From Thermococcus sp. P6 (lineage in GTDB: Archaea; Methanobacteriota_B; Thermococci; Thermococcales; Thermococcaceae): a stretch of DNA of 64,000 nt. Under the pieces are notes generated by a model. The model saw nothing but the letters and a program-made list of their open reading frames with translations, searched no databases and was not told the DNA's origin. Position 1 is the first letter of the stretch; the number at the start of each line of letters is the position of its first letter. Positions 31,732 to 41,320 of the stretch are shown in pieces. Made by a program: the position numbers and the translations under genes. The stretch is from assembly GCF_002214525.1 (NCBI RefSeq), contig NZ_CP015104.1, positions 1,426,001 through 1,490,000 of the forward strand. Direction: 5' to 3'.

Positions 31732-32361
31732 CTATCCTCCATCAGGATAGCAGAGGTACCTGTAGGGGCAGAACCTGCACGCGTAGTTGTTCCAGCCCTT
31801 CGGGGGCTTTCCCCTCTCGTAGGCACGCTTGACCGAGTAGAAATGCCTGAGGGTCTCCCTGAACAGCTTCCCGTCGTAGGGAACTTCGAAGGCCCTGAAG
31901 TTCGGCCCCTCAACTATGGGGAAGCGCGAGAAATCGATCTTCCCTATTACCTTCATGGGCTCCTCGTGGAGCTTGATGTAGTAGAGGTAACCGTACTCTG
32001 CCTCCGCCCACCGGAGGTAGATGTTGAGCTGTGCCAGATGGTAGTCGTAGGGGCCCTTCGGAAGGCTCGTCTTACCCTTTATCTCTATCGGAAAATCTCC
32101 TATGGCGTCGACCCTACCGTGTATCTCAAGGCCGAGCCTCCGCGATCGAAGCACCATGTGTTTCTCGAGCTCAAACCCGAACCTCTTCTGCAGGATCTCA
32201 CCGAGGAGGTTGTGTGTGTTTATCCCCTGTTTGAGCCTCACCCTCACGAAGTCTGGCCATCTCTCGGGATAACCCTTGAGGCGGAAGTATATCCTCCTCG
32301 GACAGGTCAACGCTTCGCTGGCGTAGAACTCGAGGAATCCGTCGTTTTCGTCGGTGGACAT
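31732..32361 (-). CDS. Cas4-like RecB-family nuclease (stand-alone)
   Basis: 209 residues. PD-(D/E)XK core: CPRRIYFRLKG near 20, GRVDAI near 106, EIKGKTSLP near 116 and QLNIYLRWAE near 134. Cys20 and the C-terminal CRFCPYRYLCYP (C-x2-C-x5-C) give four cysteines for a 4Fe-4S cluster, as in Cas4. Cas4 proteins cut 3' or 5' ends of DNA; with no other cas gene or array nearby, a repair role is as likely as CRISPR spacer capture. GGAGGGGCG precedes the ATG. Its leader contains a candidate C/D sRNA (32418-32472). Confidence 0.82.
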   Translation of the reverse strand: MSTDENDGFLEFYASEALTCPRRIYFRLKGYPERWPDFVRVRLKQGINTHNLLGEILQKRFGFELEKHMVLRSRRLGLEIHGRVDAIGDFPIEIKGKTSLPKGPYDYHLAQLNIYLRWAEAEYGYLYYIKLHEEPMKVIGKIDFSRFPIVEGPNFRAFEVPYDGKLFRETLRHFYSVKRAYERGKPPKGWNNYACRFCPYRYLCYPDGG

Positions 32362-32383
32362 CGCTCGCCCCTCCGTAGACGGG

Positions 32384-32400
32384 GCGGGTCATCGGCCCGC
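32384..32400 (-). other. Leader hairpin before the Cas4-like gene
   Basis: GCGGG (32384-32388) and CCCGC (32396-32400) can pair around a 7-base loop, between the sRNA and the ribosome site (about 32368-32376). It might separate or stabilise the sRNA and the mRNA parts. Confidence 0.35.
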
Positions 32401-32417
32401 GAACCTCACCGCCCCTC

Positions 32418-32472
32418 TGTCAGCTAATACCGACGTCATCACCCATCAGACTGGGCAAGGGTCTTCATCCGC
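32418..32472 (-). ncRNA. Candidate C/D box sRNA
   Basis: On the minus strand, in order: box C-like CGGATGA (32465-32471), 15-base guide AGACCCUUGCCCAGU, box D' CUGA (32446-32449), 3-base spacer UGG, perfect box C' GUGAUGA (32436-32442), 12-base guide CGUCGGUAUUAG and box D CUGA (32420-32423). Size and spacing match the short C/D RNAs of Thermococcales that direct 2'-O-methylation of rRNA or tRNA. Box C has one core mismatch (GGATGA for TGATGA). A TATA box at 32491-32500 would start transcription near 32472. Targets not assigned. Confidence 0.72.
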
Positions 32473-32490
32473 CGGAAGTTAGAGTCGAGC

Positions 32491-32500
32491 CCATTTAAAC
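32491..32500 (-). promoter_or_regulatory. TATA box for the sRNA and Cas4-like gene
   Basis: GTTTAAATGG on the minus strand with CCCAAAG as BRE upstream. Its centre is about 25 bases before box C of the sRNA. No second promoter is obvious between the sRNA and the nuclease gene. Confidence 0.6.
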
Positions 32501-32521
32501 CTTTGGGAGAATATGTAAAAA

Positions 32522-32866
32522 TCAGAACATGTTACCTTCCTGCCTCCTGAGGGAGTAGCTGAGACCGTAGACAGGCCACAGGCTCGGTGTCTGCCGGTAG
32601 TGGTGCAGGTTCCTGAGTATCTTTTCTGCGCTCTCGCGGTTCTTTGCCCTGATGCGGAGGGCGTCTCTTTCAAGCTCCACGATGCCGTTCGGGAGCCGGA
32701 CGATAAGCTTTGAACCATCCACCTCAGGACGGGCCCTCATCAGGAGCCTGCGGTAGTCCTCGTATGCCTCGGGGCTCAGTTTCTGCTCGAGAAGGGCCGA
32801 TTTTTTACGCGGTCTCAACAGGCGGGAAAACCAACTACTCGAGGACTCATCGTCCATACCTCTCAT
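32522..32866 (-). CDS. Uncharacterised small protein
   Basis: 114 residues, no recognised family. The N-terminus is Ser-rich (DDESSSSWFSRLLRPRKK), perhaps disordered; the middle (residues 50-90) could form an alpha/beta unit (SKLIVRLPNGIVELERDALR, then a helix with AEKILRNLHHYR); the tail has several aromatic residues and ends EGNMF. No membrane segment. The ATG at 32866 follows GGGGGT. Codon use fits the neighbours and the frame is long for the local composition, so I consider it a real gene of unknown role. Confidence 0.7.
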   Translation of the reverse strand: MRGMDDESSSSWFSRLLRPRKKSALLEQKLSPEAYEDYRRLLMRARPEVDGSKLIVRLPNGIVELERDALRIRAKNRESAEKILRNLHHYRQTPSLWPVYGLSYSLRRQEGNMF

Positions 32867-32974
32867 CGACCCCCGGAGTTTATCGATTAATCCTTATCAT
32901 CCGCACCTTTTAAGGATTTCCCTTCTTTTCCCGTCAGAACGACGGAGAAGGCTTTTAAAGTTTCCGGGGAATCC

Positions 32975-33820
32975 ATGTCGATGCCGGGTACACAGCTGAT
33001 AAAACCCCGCATAAGGGAGATACTTTCAGAGGATCTTACGCCGGAGCTCTTGGATATGCTTCCAAAACACTGGGTTCGGATAGGTGACGTGCTCATTCTG
33101 CCTTTAAGGCCGGAGCTGGAGCCCTACAAAGAACGCATCGCGGAAGTTTACGCCCGGGTTCTCAACGTTAAAACCGTGGTGAGAAAGGGACGAATAAAGG
33201 GCGAGTTCAGGGAGACCAACTACGAGGTGCTCTACGGGAACGACACCGTAACCACACACGTGGAGAATGGAGTGAAGTACAGGCTCGACGTTGCGAGGAT
33301 AATGTTCTCCCCCGCCAACGTCAGGGAGAGGATAAGGATGGCGGGCGTGGCGAAGCCCGGCGAGCTGGTGGTGGACATGTTCGCCGGCGTGGGGCACCTG
33401 AGCCTTCCGATGGCAGTTCACGGAAAAGCCCGCGTTGTGGCCCTTGAGAAGAGCCCCTACACCTTCCGATTTCTGGTCGAGAACATCGAGCTGAACCGGG
33501 TTCGGGACAGGATGACGGCCTACAACATCGATAACCGGGACTTCCCGGGCGAGAACATAGCCGACAGGGTGCTCATGGGTTACGTGGTGAAAACCCACGA
33601 GTTCATACCCAAGGCCCTGAGCATAGTCAGGGATGGGGGAATCATACATTACCACAACACGGTTCCCGCGAAGCTGATGCCGGAGGAACCCTTTGGGACC
33701 TTCCGGAGGGTGGCTGAGGAACACGGCTACAGGGTCGAGAAGCTCAACGAACTGGTCATCAAGCGCTACGCTCCCGGGGTATGGCACGTGGTGGTGGATG
33801 TTAGGGTTTTCAGGGAATGA
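32975..33820 (+). CDS. taw2: Wybutosine-pathway aminocarboxypropyltransferase Taw2
   Basis: 281 residues. It is very like the Pyrococcus horikoshii PH0793 protein (archaeal TYW2), which transfers the aminocarboxypropyl group of SAM to yW-86 or imG-14 in tRNA-Phe. SAM-binding [14 protein letters not shown] near 130 and the characteristic IIHYHNTVP near 222 (replacing the NPPY of methyltransferases) are both present. GGCTTTTAAAGTT at about 32950 is the TATA box, so the message starts near the ATG at 32975; ATG 32981 is an alternative. Confidence 0.93.
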   Translation: MSMPGTQLIKPRIREILSEDLTPELLDMLPKHWVRIGDVLILPLRPELEPYKERIAEVYARVLNVKTVVRKGRIKGEFRETNYEVLYGNDTVTTHVENGVKYRLDVARIMFSPANVRERIRMAGVAKPGELVVDMFAGVGHLSLPMAVHGKARVVALEKSPYTFRFLVENIELNRVRDRMTAYNIDNRDFPGENIADRVLMGYVVKTHEFIPKALSIVRDGGIIHYHNTVPAKLMPEEPFGTFRRVAEEHGYRVEKLNELVIKRYAPGVWHVVVDVRVFRE

Positions 33821-33980
33821 ACCCGGCACTCAAACGGTTCCTCGAATGAACCCCTCACCCTGCCGCTGCTTCCAGCGTGTGAGATTAACATATGGACTTA
33901 ATTTTTCATCATTTTCAAACGCTTTAATTTGCGAAGACCTTATATTCTCCGAATCGAAAATCTTTCGAGGTGATTCTGGT

Positions 33981-35849
33981 ATGAGCATGAAAGGATGGTG
34001 GGGGCGGATTCTCAGGGTCGACCTGACCAGTGGCAAGATTTGGGTGCAGGAGTACCCCGAAGAGGTGGCCAAAAACTTCATAGGTGGCAGGGGTCTGGCC
34101 GCCTGGATCCTCTGGAACGAGGCTAAGAACGTTGATCCGCTCGGCCCGGATAACAAGCTCGTCTTTGCTTCGGGTCCCTTCAACGGTCTGCCAACCCCAA
34201 GCGGGGGCAAGATGGTGGTAGCTGCAAAAAGCCCGCTCACGGGTGGTTACGGCGATGGCAACCTCGGTACCATGGCAACGGTCCATCTGAGGAAGGCCGG
34301 TTATGACGCTATTGTAGTTGAAGGAAAGGCCAAAAAACCGGTTTACCTTTACATCGAGGACGATGATGTCGCTATTTTGAGCGCCGAGGGTCTGTGGGGC
34401 AAAACGACCTTCGAGACCGAGAGGGAGCTCAAGAAGATACACGGAAAGAACGTGGGCGTTCTGAGTATCGGCCCGGCTGGAGAGAACCTCGTTAAGTACG
34501 CGGTGGTGATCTCACAGGAGGGTAGGGCCGCTGGAAGGCCCGGTATGGGTGCGGTAATGGGAAGCAAGAAGCTCAAAGCCGTCGTTATAAAAGGTACTAA
34601 AGAAATTCCAGTTGCAGATAAGGAAAAACTCAGAAAGCTCTCACAGGAAGCCTACAACGAGATACTCAACTCACCCGGCTATCCCTTCTGGAAGAGGCAG
34701 GGAACGATGGCGGCCGTGGAGTGGACCAACGAGAACTCGGCGCTCCCGACGAGGAACTTCAGCGATGGTTCCTTTGAGTTCGCCCGCTCGATAGACGGCT
34801 ACACTATGGAGGGAATGAAGGTCAAGCAGCGCGGGTGCCCCTACTGTAACATGCCCTGTGGAAACGTCGTCCTCGATGCCGAGGGGCTTGAGAGCGAGCT
34901 CGACTACGAGAACGTTGCCCTGCTGGGAGCCAACCTGGGCATTGGAAAGCTCAACGAGGTTTCGGTCCTCAACAGGATAGCGGATGAGATGGGTATGGAC
35001 ACGATATCCCTTGGCGGCTCGCTGGCGTTCGTAATGGAAGCCGGGGAGAAGGGCCTCATCAAGGAAGACGCTCCCGAATTCGGGGACTTCAAGAAGGCGA
35101 AGCAGCTCGCCCTAGACATAGCGTACCGCAGGGGAGAGCTCGGAAACTTCGCAGCTGAAGGCGTCAAGGCCATGAGCGAGAAGCTTAACGCTAAGGACTT
35201 CGCGATGCACGTGAAGGGCCTCGAAGTGAGCGGTTACAACTGCTTCATCTATCCGGCAATGGCCCTCGCCTACGGAACCAGCTCCATCGGAGCGCACCAC
35301 AAGGAAGCGTGGGTCATCGCATGGGAGATAGGAACCGCCCCCATAGAGGGTGAAAAGGCCCAGAAAGTCGAATACAAGATCACCTACGGTCCGGAGAAGG
35401 CCGCAAAGGTCATCGAGCTTCAGAGACTCAGGGGCGGGCTCTTCGAGATGCTAAGCGCGTGCAGGCTCCCGTGGGTTGAGGTTGGGCTCAGCATAGACTA
35501 CTATCCGAAGCTCATTGAGGCCATCACCGGCGTCAAATACACATGGGACGACCTCTACAAAGCCGCCGACAGGGTTTACGCCCTCATAAGGGCCTACTGG
35601 GTCAGGGAGTTCAACGGCAACTGGGACAGGAAGATGGACTATCCGCCCGAGAGGTGGTTCAAAGAGGGACTCAAGAGCGGGCCCCACAGGGGACAGCACC
35701 TTGAAAAGGATAAGTACGACGAACTGCTCAGCGAGTACTACAAACTTAGAGGCTGGGACGAGCGCGGGATCCCGAAGAGGGAGACGCTTAAGGAGCTCGG
35801 TCTCGACTTCGTTGTTCCAGAACTTGAGAAGGTCACGAAGCTCGAGTGA
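33981..35849 (+). CDS. for: Formaldehyde:ferredoxin oxidoreductase (tungsten enzyme)
   Basis: 622 residues. Very like FOR of Pyrococcus furiosus rather than AOR or [24 protein letters not shown] at the N-terminus and [20 protein letters not shown]. It oxidises short aldehydes with tungstopterin and reduces ferredoxin. The 4Fe-4S ligands are C286, C289, C293 (CPYCNMPC) and C494 (SACRLPW). GAGGTGATT precedes the ATG at 33981; the open frame continues upstream only by chance. A MoaD-like protein gene follows 61 bases later. Confidence 0.95.
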   Translation: MSMKGWWGRILRVDLTSGKIWVQEYPEEVAKNFIGGRGLAAWILWNEAKNVDPLGPDNKLVFASGPFNGLPTPSGGKMVVAAKSPLTGGYGDGNLGTMATVHLRKAGYDAIVVEGKAKKPVYLYIEDDDVAILSAEGLWGKTTFETERELKKIHGKNVGVLSIGPAGENLVKYAVVISQEGRAAGRPGMGAVMGSKKLKAVVIKGTKEIPVADKEKLRKLSQEAYNEILNSPGYPFWKRQGTMAAVEWTNENSALPTRNFSDGSFEFARSIDGYTMEGMKVKQRGCPYCNMPCGNVVLDAEGLESELDYENVALLGANLGIGKLNEVSVLNRIADEMGMDTISLGGSLAFVMEAGEKGLIKEDAPEFGDFKKAKQLALDIAYRRGELGNFAAEGVKAMSEKLNAKDFAMHVKGLEVSGYNCFIYPAMALAYGTSSIGAHHKEAWVIAWEIGTAPIEGEKAQKVEYKITYGPEKAAKVIELQRLRGGLFEMLSACRLPWVEVGLSIDYYPKLIEAITGVKYTWDDLYKAADRVYALIRAYWVREFNGNWDRKMDYPPERWFKEGLKSGPHRGQHLEKDKYDELLSEYYKLRGWDERGIPKRETLKELGLDFVVPELEKVTKLE

Positions 35850-35910
35850 TCTTCTTTTTCTTATTCCTTACTTATGGGTTTTTGCTTAAAATCCGCTACG
35901 GGTGGTTTCA

Positions 35911-36141
35911 ATGGTGAGGATTAAGCTCATGGGAGCTTTCGCACACCTCGCAAGGGCGAGGGAAATCGAGGTCAGGATCGATGCCCCCAAAAGGGTCGAT
36001 GAGATTCTGGAGGAGGTTATCCCGAGGTATCGTGAGTTCCGCGATAAGATCATCATGATCAACGGCCACCCGGCGAGGGGCGATGCCGAGGTTGAGGATA
36101 AAGACGAGATCAAGGTGATGCCCGTTCTGAGCGGGGGATGA
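35911..36141 (+). CDS. MoaD/SAMP-like ubiquitin-fold protein
   Basis: 76 residues: beta-grasp pattern IKLMGAFAHLARAREIEVRI, and an end VMPVLSGG with the C-terminal Gly-Gly that is thiocarboxylated or joined to lysines. MoaD proteins carry sulfur for the dithiolene of molybdopterin; archaeal relatives (SAMPs) also tag proteins. The place after FOR suggests a link with the tungsten cofactor. ATG 35911 follows GGTGGTTTC; TTTGCTTAAAATCC at about 35880 is a possible separate promoter. A second paralogue lies at 61.6 kb. Confidence 0.82.
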   Translation: MVRIKLMGAFAHLARAREIEVRIDAPKRVDEILEEVIPRYREFRDKIIMINGHPARGDAEVEDKDEIKVMPVLSGG

Positions 36142-36164
36142 TCCGTCCCGGTTAAAAAGTTTGG

Positions 36165-36251
36165 TGGCGCCGGGGCAGGGATTTGAACCCTGGTGGGCTA
36201 ACGCCCACGGACTCTCCAGGCCCGCGCCTTCCCAGGCTAGGCTACCCCGGC
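36165..36251 (-). tRNA. tRNA-Ser (anticodon GGA)
   Basis: 5' GCCGGGG at 36245-36251 pairs with CCCCGGC at 36169-36175. Anticodon stem CGGGC/GUCCG encloses CUGGAGA, anticodon GGA (UCC/UCU codons). The long variable arm GUGGGCGUUAGCCCAC is typical of Ser. Discriminator G and an encoded CCA (36165-36167) complete it. It lies 13 bases after the S10 gene and has no clear promoter of its own. Confidence 0.96.
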
Positions 36252-36264
36252 ACAAAAAGGAGAA

Positions 36265-36573
36265 TCACGAGATGAGCTCGATCTCGATGGTAACGTCTTC
36301 AGGAACGCGAATGCGCATGATCTGACGCATGGCCCTTTCGTCCGCCTCTATGTCAACGAGTCTCTTGTGAACGCGGAGCTCGAACCTGTCGAAGGTGGCC
36401 GTTCCCTCTCCGTCAGGGCTCTTTCTGGTGGTGATCCTGATTCTCTTGGTTGGAAGGGGTATGGGCCCGCTCATCCTTACGCCGGTCCTGTCCGCTATCT
36501 CCTTGATCTGCTGGGTGACCTCATTAAGGGCCTTAACGTTGGTGCTCGCAAGTTTTATCCTTGCCTTCTGCAT
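36265..36573 (-). CDS. rps10: Ribosomal protein S10 (uS10)
   Basis: 102 residues, the archaeal length. Binds the head of the 30S subunit. Starts [19 protein letters not shown] and has the conserved [22 protein letters not shown] loop split around residues 36-57. It follows the EF-1alpha gene by 46 bases on the same strand, the standard EF-1alpha/S10 order of archaea, and is followed by tRNA-Ser. It probably shares the EF-1alpha promoter. Confidence 0.97.
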   Translation of the reverse strand: MQKARIKLASTNVKALNEVTQQIKEIADRTGVRMSGPIPLPTKRIRITTRKSPDGEGTATFDRFELRVHKRLVDIEADERAMRQIMRIRVPEDVTIEIELIS

Positions 36574-36618
36574 TTCAGTCCCTCCGGGAAATGGGGAAAT
36601 TAAAGGGGGTAGAAGACC

Positions 36619-37905
36619 TCACTCGGCCTTCTGAATGGAGATGACCATACCGGCCGCGACCGTCTGGCCCATGTCCCTGATGGCGAACCTGCCCATCTGC
36701 GGTATCTCCTTGACGGGCTCGATGACCATCGGCTTGGTCGGTCTGAGGACGACTATTGCGGAGTCACCCGTCTTGATGAACTGCGGGTTCTCCTCGACGA
36801 CGTTACCGGTCCTCGGGTCGAGCTTGGCGAGGAGCTGCTCGAACCTTACCGCGACCTGAAGGGTGTGCGCGTGGAGAACGGGGGTGTAACCGACGGTGAT
36901 TGCCGTTGGGTGGTTGAGGACGATGATCTGGGCCTTGAAGGTGTCCTTCGGCCTGACGACCGTTGGCGGGTTGGTGGTGTGTCCGGCAACGTCACCCCTC
37001 TTGATGTCGTTCTTACCAACGCCACGGACGTTGAATCCGATGTTGTCGCCCGGAAGGGCCTCCTGCATGGGCTCGTGGTGCATCTCGATGCTCTTGACTT
37101 CACCCTGTATGGGCTTATGGAAGATCGTTGAAGCCGGCTCGAAGATGACAACGTCGCCGACCCTGAGCCTTCCGGTCTCAACCCTGCCAACGGGAACCGT
37201 ACCGACACCCTTGATGGAGTAAACGTCCTGAATCGGGATGCGGAGCGGCTTGTCAACTGGCTTCGGCGGCTCCGGAATCTGGTCGAGGGCATCTATGAGG
37301 GTCGGGCCGTTGTACCAGGGCATCTTGTCGCTCTTCTTGACAACGTTGTCGCCTTCCCATGCGCTGATCGGGATGATTGGGAAGTTCTTGTAACCGAGCA
37401 TCGTGAGGAGCTTCTTGACCTGATCGGCGACGGCCTTGAACTTCTTCTCGTCGTAGTTCACCATGTCCATCTTGTTGATGGTGACTATGATGTGGTTGAT
37501 ACCGAGCGTTCTGGCGAGGAAGGCGTGCTCCTTGGTCTGGGGCATGACACCATCTGTTGCGGCAACGACGAGGACTGCGGCGTCGGCCTGTGAGGCACCG
37601 GTGATCATGTTCTTAACGAAGTCCCTGTGGCCCGGGGCGTCGATGATGGTGATGTACTTGTGCGGGGTCTCGAACTTGGTGTGGGCAACGTCGATGGTGA
37701 TACCCCTCTCCCTCTCTTCCTTGAGCCTGTCCATGACCCATGCGAACTTGAAGGACTTGCCCTTCTCACCCATCTCCTCGAACTTCTTGATGATGTTCTC
37801 CGGTATGTTGGCTGTGTCGAAGAGTAGCCTTCCGATGGTGGTGCTCTTTCCGTGGTCGACGTGGCCTATAAAGACGATATTAACGTGTGGCTTTTCCTTA
37901 GCCAT
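36619..37905 (-). CDS. tuf: Translation elongation factor EF-1 alpha
   Basis: 428 residues. GTPase that brings aminoacyl-tRNA to the ribosome. G motifs: GHVDHGKST (13-21), [10 protein letters not shown] near 91-100, NKMD near 148 and SAW near 184. The start at 37905 (MAKEKPHVN) has GGAGGTG 7 bases upstream; the ATG two codons earlier is too close to that site. A strong promoter lies at 37951. Sequence is close to the known Thermococcus and Pyrococcus proteins throughout. Confidence 0.98.
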   Translation of the reverse strand: MAKEKPHVNIVFIGHVDHGKSTTIGRLLFDTANIPENIIKKFEEMGEKGKSFKFAWVMDRLKEERERGITIDVAHTKFETPHKYITIIDAPGHRDFVKNMITGASQADAAVLVVAATDGVMPQTKEHAFLARTLGINHIIVTINKMDMVNYDEKKFKAVADQVKKLLTMLGYKNFPIIPISAWEGDNVVKKSDKMPWYNGPTLIDALDQIPEPPKPVDKPLRIPIQDVYSIKGVGTVPVGRVETGRLRVGDVVIFEPASTIFHKPIQGEVKSIEMHHEPMQEALPGDNIGFNVRGVGKNDIKRGDVAGHTTNPPTVVRPKDTFKAQIIVLNHPTAITVGYTPVLHAHTLQVAVRFEQLLAKLDPRTGNVVEENPQFIKTGDSAIVVLRPTKPMVIEPVKEIPQMGRFAIRDMGQTVAAGMVISIQKAE

Positions 37906-37950
37906 TTCCATACACCTCCGTACTTTGACCTAATCCCGTTGAATAGGACG

Positions 37951-37966
37951 GCTTTTTAAATCTTTC
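37951..37966 (-). promoter_or_regulatory. EF-1alpha promoter (BRE + TATA)
   Basis: GAAAGATTTAAAAAGC on the minus strand. Expected transcription start is near 37930, giving a leader of about 25 bases with GGAGGTG. The same GAAAGATTTA core is found before EF-2 and tRNA-Thr. Confidence 0.7.
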
Positions 37967-37973
37967 GAACCTC

Positions 37974-38014
37974 GGTCCCCTCGGACGGGAAACCCGTCGT
38001 TTCTCGGGAGGACC
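37974..38014 (-). other. Structured intergenic element, possible small RNA
   Basis: Between the EF-2 and EF-1alpha genes. GGTCC (37974-37978) can pair with GGACC (38010-38014), and inside lies a perfect stem GACGGG/CCCGTC (37984-37989, 37993-37998) with a 3-base loop. On the minus strand a TATA-like AACTTTTTAAAGG (about 38047-38059) is placed to start a transcript near 38026. No C/D boxes and no ACA end were found, so the class is open; a terminator-like hairpin for EF-2 is the alternative. Confidence 0.35.
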
Positions 38015-38132
38015 TCATGAGTTCCGCCTTAAGTTACGGACAGCCTTTAAAAAGTTAACTAAAACGGGGATCCATCCCCATCGAAGACCGCTAAAAAGAA
38101 GGTCGCCGGAGGAATAAAAAGGGTGAAGGGCT

Positions 38133-40331
38133 TCACTGCTGCGGGCAGACGTCCTGTTCCGTCGGCGGGTTGGGATCGAGCCCTTTCCTCTGGCGTATCT
38201 GTCTGATCACCTGCCGGGCGAGTTCCGCGGGAACCCTTCTGAAGCCGGCATGCTCCGTGCTCCAGAGGGCCCTTCCGCTCGTGGCTCCTCTTATGGCGCC
38301 AGCGAACCCGAACATCTCGGCAACCGGGGCCTCGGCGATGATGATCATAACCTCCCCTTCCTGGCGCATGTCGATGAGCTGGCCGCGCCTCTGGTTCATC
38401 TCCCTGCTCACCGCACCCATGTACTCATAGGGAACGTTGATGATGACCTTCTGGTACGGCTCGTAGAGCACCGGACCGGCCTTCATGATGGCGCACTGGA
38501 TGGCTCCTCTGATTGCGGGGTATATCTGGGCCGGACCACGGTGGACGTTGTCCTCGTGGATCTTGGCGTCGTGCAGGCGGACCATCACCTTCATGACCGG
38601 CTCCCTTGCGAGGGGACCTTCATCCATGGCCTGGTGGAAACCGTCAACGAGCAGATCCATGACCTCGTTGAGGTACTGGATACCCTTCGTGTTGTCAAGG
38701 AACAGGTTGCCGTTGTATACGTCCACGATTCCCTTGGCGACCTCGTAGTCCATGCCGAGCTCGGCGAGCTTCTTGGCGACCTCCTTCGGGTTCTTAGGCC
38801 TTCCCTCCGGGATGAATCCTTCGTGGATGGCCTCGTATATCTCGTCCGGGAGCGGTTCCACGGTTATGTAGAACCTGTTGTGCTTGTTGGGGGACTTACC
38901 TTCGACTATCGGGCTCATCTTGCTGACGCTCTCGCGGTAAACCACGATGGGCGGTGAAACGTCCACGTCCAGCTTCCAGTCCTCCTTGAGCTTGACGAGC
39001 TTGACCTCGAGATGGAGCTCGCCCATACCGCTGAGGAGGTGCTGGCCAGTTTCCTCGTCTATCTTAACATGGAGCGTCGGATCCTCCTTGGCGAGCTGTC
39101 TCAACGCCTCGATGAGCTTGGGCAGGTCCTTAACGTTCTTGGCCTCAATGGCCACCGTAACGACCGGCTCGCTCGCGTAATGGAGGGCCTCGAAGGGTTC
39201 GATCGGCTCCTGAGCAACGGTCTCACCGGCCATCGCATCCCTCAGACCGGTTACCGCAACTATGTTCCCTGCAGGAACGGCTTCCATGTTGACCCTCTCG
39301 GGACCCATGTAGATGCCAACCTGCTGTATTCTGCTCTTCCTCTTGGCGTTGATGAGGTAAACCTCCTGACCGGTTTTGACGGTACCGCTCCAAACACGGC
39401 CGGTTGAAACCTCACCCGCGTGCTTGTCGAGGATTATCTTGGTAACGACCATGACCATCTTGCCCTTCGGATCGCATCCGAGCATGGCCTGACCGACCTC
39501 GCTCTCGATGTCACCCCTCCAGAGGTGCGGGATCCTGTACTTCTGGGCCTCGAGGGGGTTCGGCAGGTGCTTGACGACCATGTCGAGGACGACAACGTGG
39601 AGCGGAGCCATCTCCCTGAGCTTCTTGAGATCGCCGCTGTTGGTGAGGTCAACGATGTGCTTGAAGGACACCCCGGTCTTCTTCATGAAGGGAACGCTGA
39701 GGGCCCAGTTGTAGTAGGCGCTACCGAAGGCGACGCTTCCGTCCTCGACCTTAACCATCCACTTGCCCCGGAACTCCGGCGGGGCGTACTTCTTGATGAG
39801 CCTGTTGACGTCCGTGATTATCTTGGCGAACCTCTGGAGTATGTCGTTCGGACCGAGCTTGAGCTCCTTGATCAGCCTGTCAACCTTGTTGATGAACAGG
39901 ACGGGCTTAACGTACTCCCTGAGGGCCTGCCTCAGAACGGTCTCCGTCTGGGGCATGACGCCTTCAACGGCGTCGACCACGATGATGGCACCGTCTATGG
40001 CCCTCATTGCCCTCGTAACGTCACCCCCGAAGTCAACGTGTCCCGGGGTGTCGATGAGGTTGATGAGGTAATCCTGCCCCTCGTAATTGTGGACCATTGA
40101 AACGTTGGCAGCGTTGATGGTGATTCCCCTTGCCTGCTCCTGCTCATCGAAGTCAAGAACGAGCTGTTTTCCGGCCAGCTCCTCGCTTATCATCCCCGCC
40201 CCGGCAAGGAGGTTATCGCTGAGCGTCGTCTTGCCGTGGTCAATATGAGCGGCGATACCCATGTTCCTGATCCTCTCGGGCTGGTTCATGAGCTCCTTAA
40301 TCTTCGCAATCATCTCTTCCCTTCTTCCCAT
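38133..40331 (-). CDS. fusA: Translation elongation factor EF-2
   Basis: 732 residues. Translocase GTPase. G motifs AHIDHGKTT near 27, [11 protein letters not shown] near 92 and NKVD near 146. The diphthamide loop [18 protein letters not shown] holds the histidine that is modified to diphthamide in archaea. The ATG at 40331 follows AGGTGGTG; a GTG three codons earlier lies upstream. It ends DVCPQQ. Its promoter at 40383 resembles that of EF-1alpha. It is separated from EF-1alpha by 227 bases that contain a structured element. Confidence 0.98.
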   Translation of the reverse strand: MGRREEMIAKIKELMNQPERIRNMGIAAHIDHGKTTLSDNLLAGAGMISEELAGKQLVLDFDEQEQARGITINAANVSMVHNYEGQDYLINLIDTPGHVDFGGDVTRAMRAIDGAIIVVDAVEGVMPQTETVLRQALREYVKPVLFINKVDRLIKELKLGPNDILQRFAKIITDVNRLIKKYAPPEFRGKWMVKVEDGSVAFGSAYYNWALSVPFMKKTGVSFKHIVDLTNSGDLKKLREMAPLHVVVLDMVVKHLPNPLEAQKYRIPHLWRGDIESEVGQAMLGCDPKGKMVMVVTKIILDKHAGEVSTGRVWSGTVKTGQEVYLINAKRKSRIQQVGIYMGPERVNMEAVPAGNIVAVTGLRDAMAGETVAQEPIEPFEALHYASEPVVTVAIEAKNVKDLPKLIEALRQLAKEDPTLHVKIDEETGQHLLSGMGELHLEVKLVKLKEDWKLDVDVSPPIVVYRESVSKMSPIVEGKSPNKHNRFYITVEPLPDEIYEAIHEGFIPEGRPKNPKEVAKKLAELGMDYEVAKGIVDVYNGNLFLDNTKGIQYLNEVMDLLVDGFHQAMDEGPLAREPVMKVMVRLHDAKIHEDNVHRGPAQIYPAIRGAIQCAIMKAGPVLYEPYQKVIINVPYEYMGAVSREMNQRRGQLIDMRQEGEVMIIIAEAPVAEMFGFAGAIRGATSGRALWSTEHAGFRRVPAELARQVIRQIRQRKGLDPNPPTEQDVCPQQ

Positions 40332-40382
40332 TCGCACCACCTTCTAACTGATGAGCCTGTTCACCCCCCACTAAAGAAGCCC

Positions 40383-40394
40383 GGTTATAAATCT
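40383..40394 (-). promoter_or_regulatory. EF-2 promoter (TATA)
   Basis: AGATTTATAACC on the minus strand, with GGGAA upstream, so GGGAAAGATTTATAACC in full. Transcription should start near 40360, about 30 bases before the ATG. Confidence 0.7.
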
Positions 40395-40466
40395 TTCCCA
40401 GTGAAGACTCCTGCTCAAGCCACCTGAGGTCCGGGTGGAAAAAATCCAGCGGGAGAAAACCGGTCG

Positions 40467-41270
40467 CTAACTCCACGTCTCGGCTATGACGTTGTGCTTG
40501 TGTATGCTCTCCTCGCTGATCACCCTGACGTGGATCTTACCTTTAAAGCGCTCCCTTGCCTTGGAGAATATCTCCCTCGCAACGTCCTCGACGAACTTCG
40601 GGTTCCTGTACATCCCCTGAACGACGGCGTTCTCGTCAACGGTCTTGAGAAGGGTGTAGGTCGGATGGCTGAAGGAGCTTTCGACGACGTCGATCATTTC
40701 CTCGAGGGATATCTCCTCGTCAAAGGCCGTCCTGACCTCGAGCTCGCCCCTGGCCCTCTGTATGTGCGTCTTTCCGTTGTTGTTTGCCATGGCGTGGGGG
40801 CAGACCGTGTTTCCTATAACCCTGACGCGGAGGACCTTCTCGAAGGAGTTATCATCGTGCTTTATCACCCCGACCTCAACGTCGTAGGGCTCGTAGGTGG
40901 TCCTTCCGCTTGCGGGCGTCTCCCGGGGGATTATGAGGTGGGTCTTTATCCAGACCTCCGCGCGCCTGTGGGGGTGCTTTCCCTCGAGTCTCCTTATAAC
41001 GCACCTCCCGAGTTCCTCAAGGGAGCCGTGAGCCCCGCCCACTTCCTCCTCAACGGCCTCGCTCATGGCCTCGGTTATGCTCTCAACCAGCCGGCTCATA
41101 TGGATGCCCTTCTTCTCGGCCGGGACGTCTATGGTCACCTCGAACACAGGGAGAAACGTGTAAACCTTCCCTTTCCAGTTTATCTTCGCCACCGTGCGCA
41201 GATCGGTTATTCCGACACGGTAAAGGCGTTCCATTATCTCGGGCCTTTCCTCCTGAGTTTCAACGGGCAT
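40467..41270 (-). CDS. mptA: GTP cyclohydrolase MptA (FolE2 type)
   Basis: 267 residues. Starts archaeal pterin synthesis by converting GTP to 7,8-dihydroneopterin cyclic phosphate with Fe. Marks: [11 protein letters not shown] near 53, the metal-site Cys/His in [20 protein letters not shown] near 155-174, and [21 protein letters not shown] split near 186-205. The product leads to the folate-like C1 carrier of Thermococcales. GGGTGATCCC precedes the ATG, and AGGTTTAAAAGG near 41308 is a plausible TATA box. Confidence 0.95.
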   Translation of the reverse strand: MPVETQEERPEIMERLYRVGITDLRTVAKINWKGKVYTFLPVFEVTIDVPAEKKGIHMSRLVESITEAMSEAVEEEVGGAHGSLEELGRCVIRRLEGKHPHRRAEVWIKTHLIIPRETPASGRTTYEPYDVEVGVIKHDDNSFEKVLRVRVIGNTVCPHAMANNNGKTHIQRARGELEVRTAFDEEISLEEMIDVVESSFSHPTYTLLKTVDENAVVQGMYRNPKFVEDVAREIFSKARERFKGKIHVRVISEESIHKHNVIAETWS

Positions 41271-41320
41271 GGGATCACCCTCGGTTTTTTAGGGACTTCT
41301 AATTCGGGGACCTTTTAAAC

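Noticed and set aside
31732-32361. CRISPR-Cas locus around the Cas4-like gene
   Set aside because: No direct repeat array and no other cas gene within the window.
32384-32460. H/ACA guide RNA in the same leader
   Set aside because: A stem can be drawn, but no ACA box and no clear kink-turn loop at proper distance; the C/D reading explains the boxes better.
33925-33945. Second C/D sRNA (ATGATGA on the minus strand before the FOR gene)
   Set aside because: No CTGA box at proper distance on the same strand.
33693-33980. Upstream in-frame extension of the formaldehyde oxidoreductase gene
   Set aside because: It overlaps taw2 in another frame, and GAGGTGATT plus the conserved N-terminus fix the start at 33981.
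40348-40440. C/D sRNA on the plus strand upstream of EF-2 (CTGATGA)
   Set aside because: The next CTGA is about 80 bases away, there is no C'/D' pair, and the site lies in the EF-2 leader.
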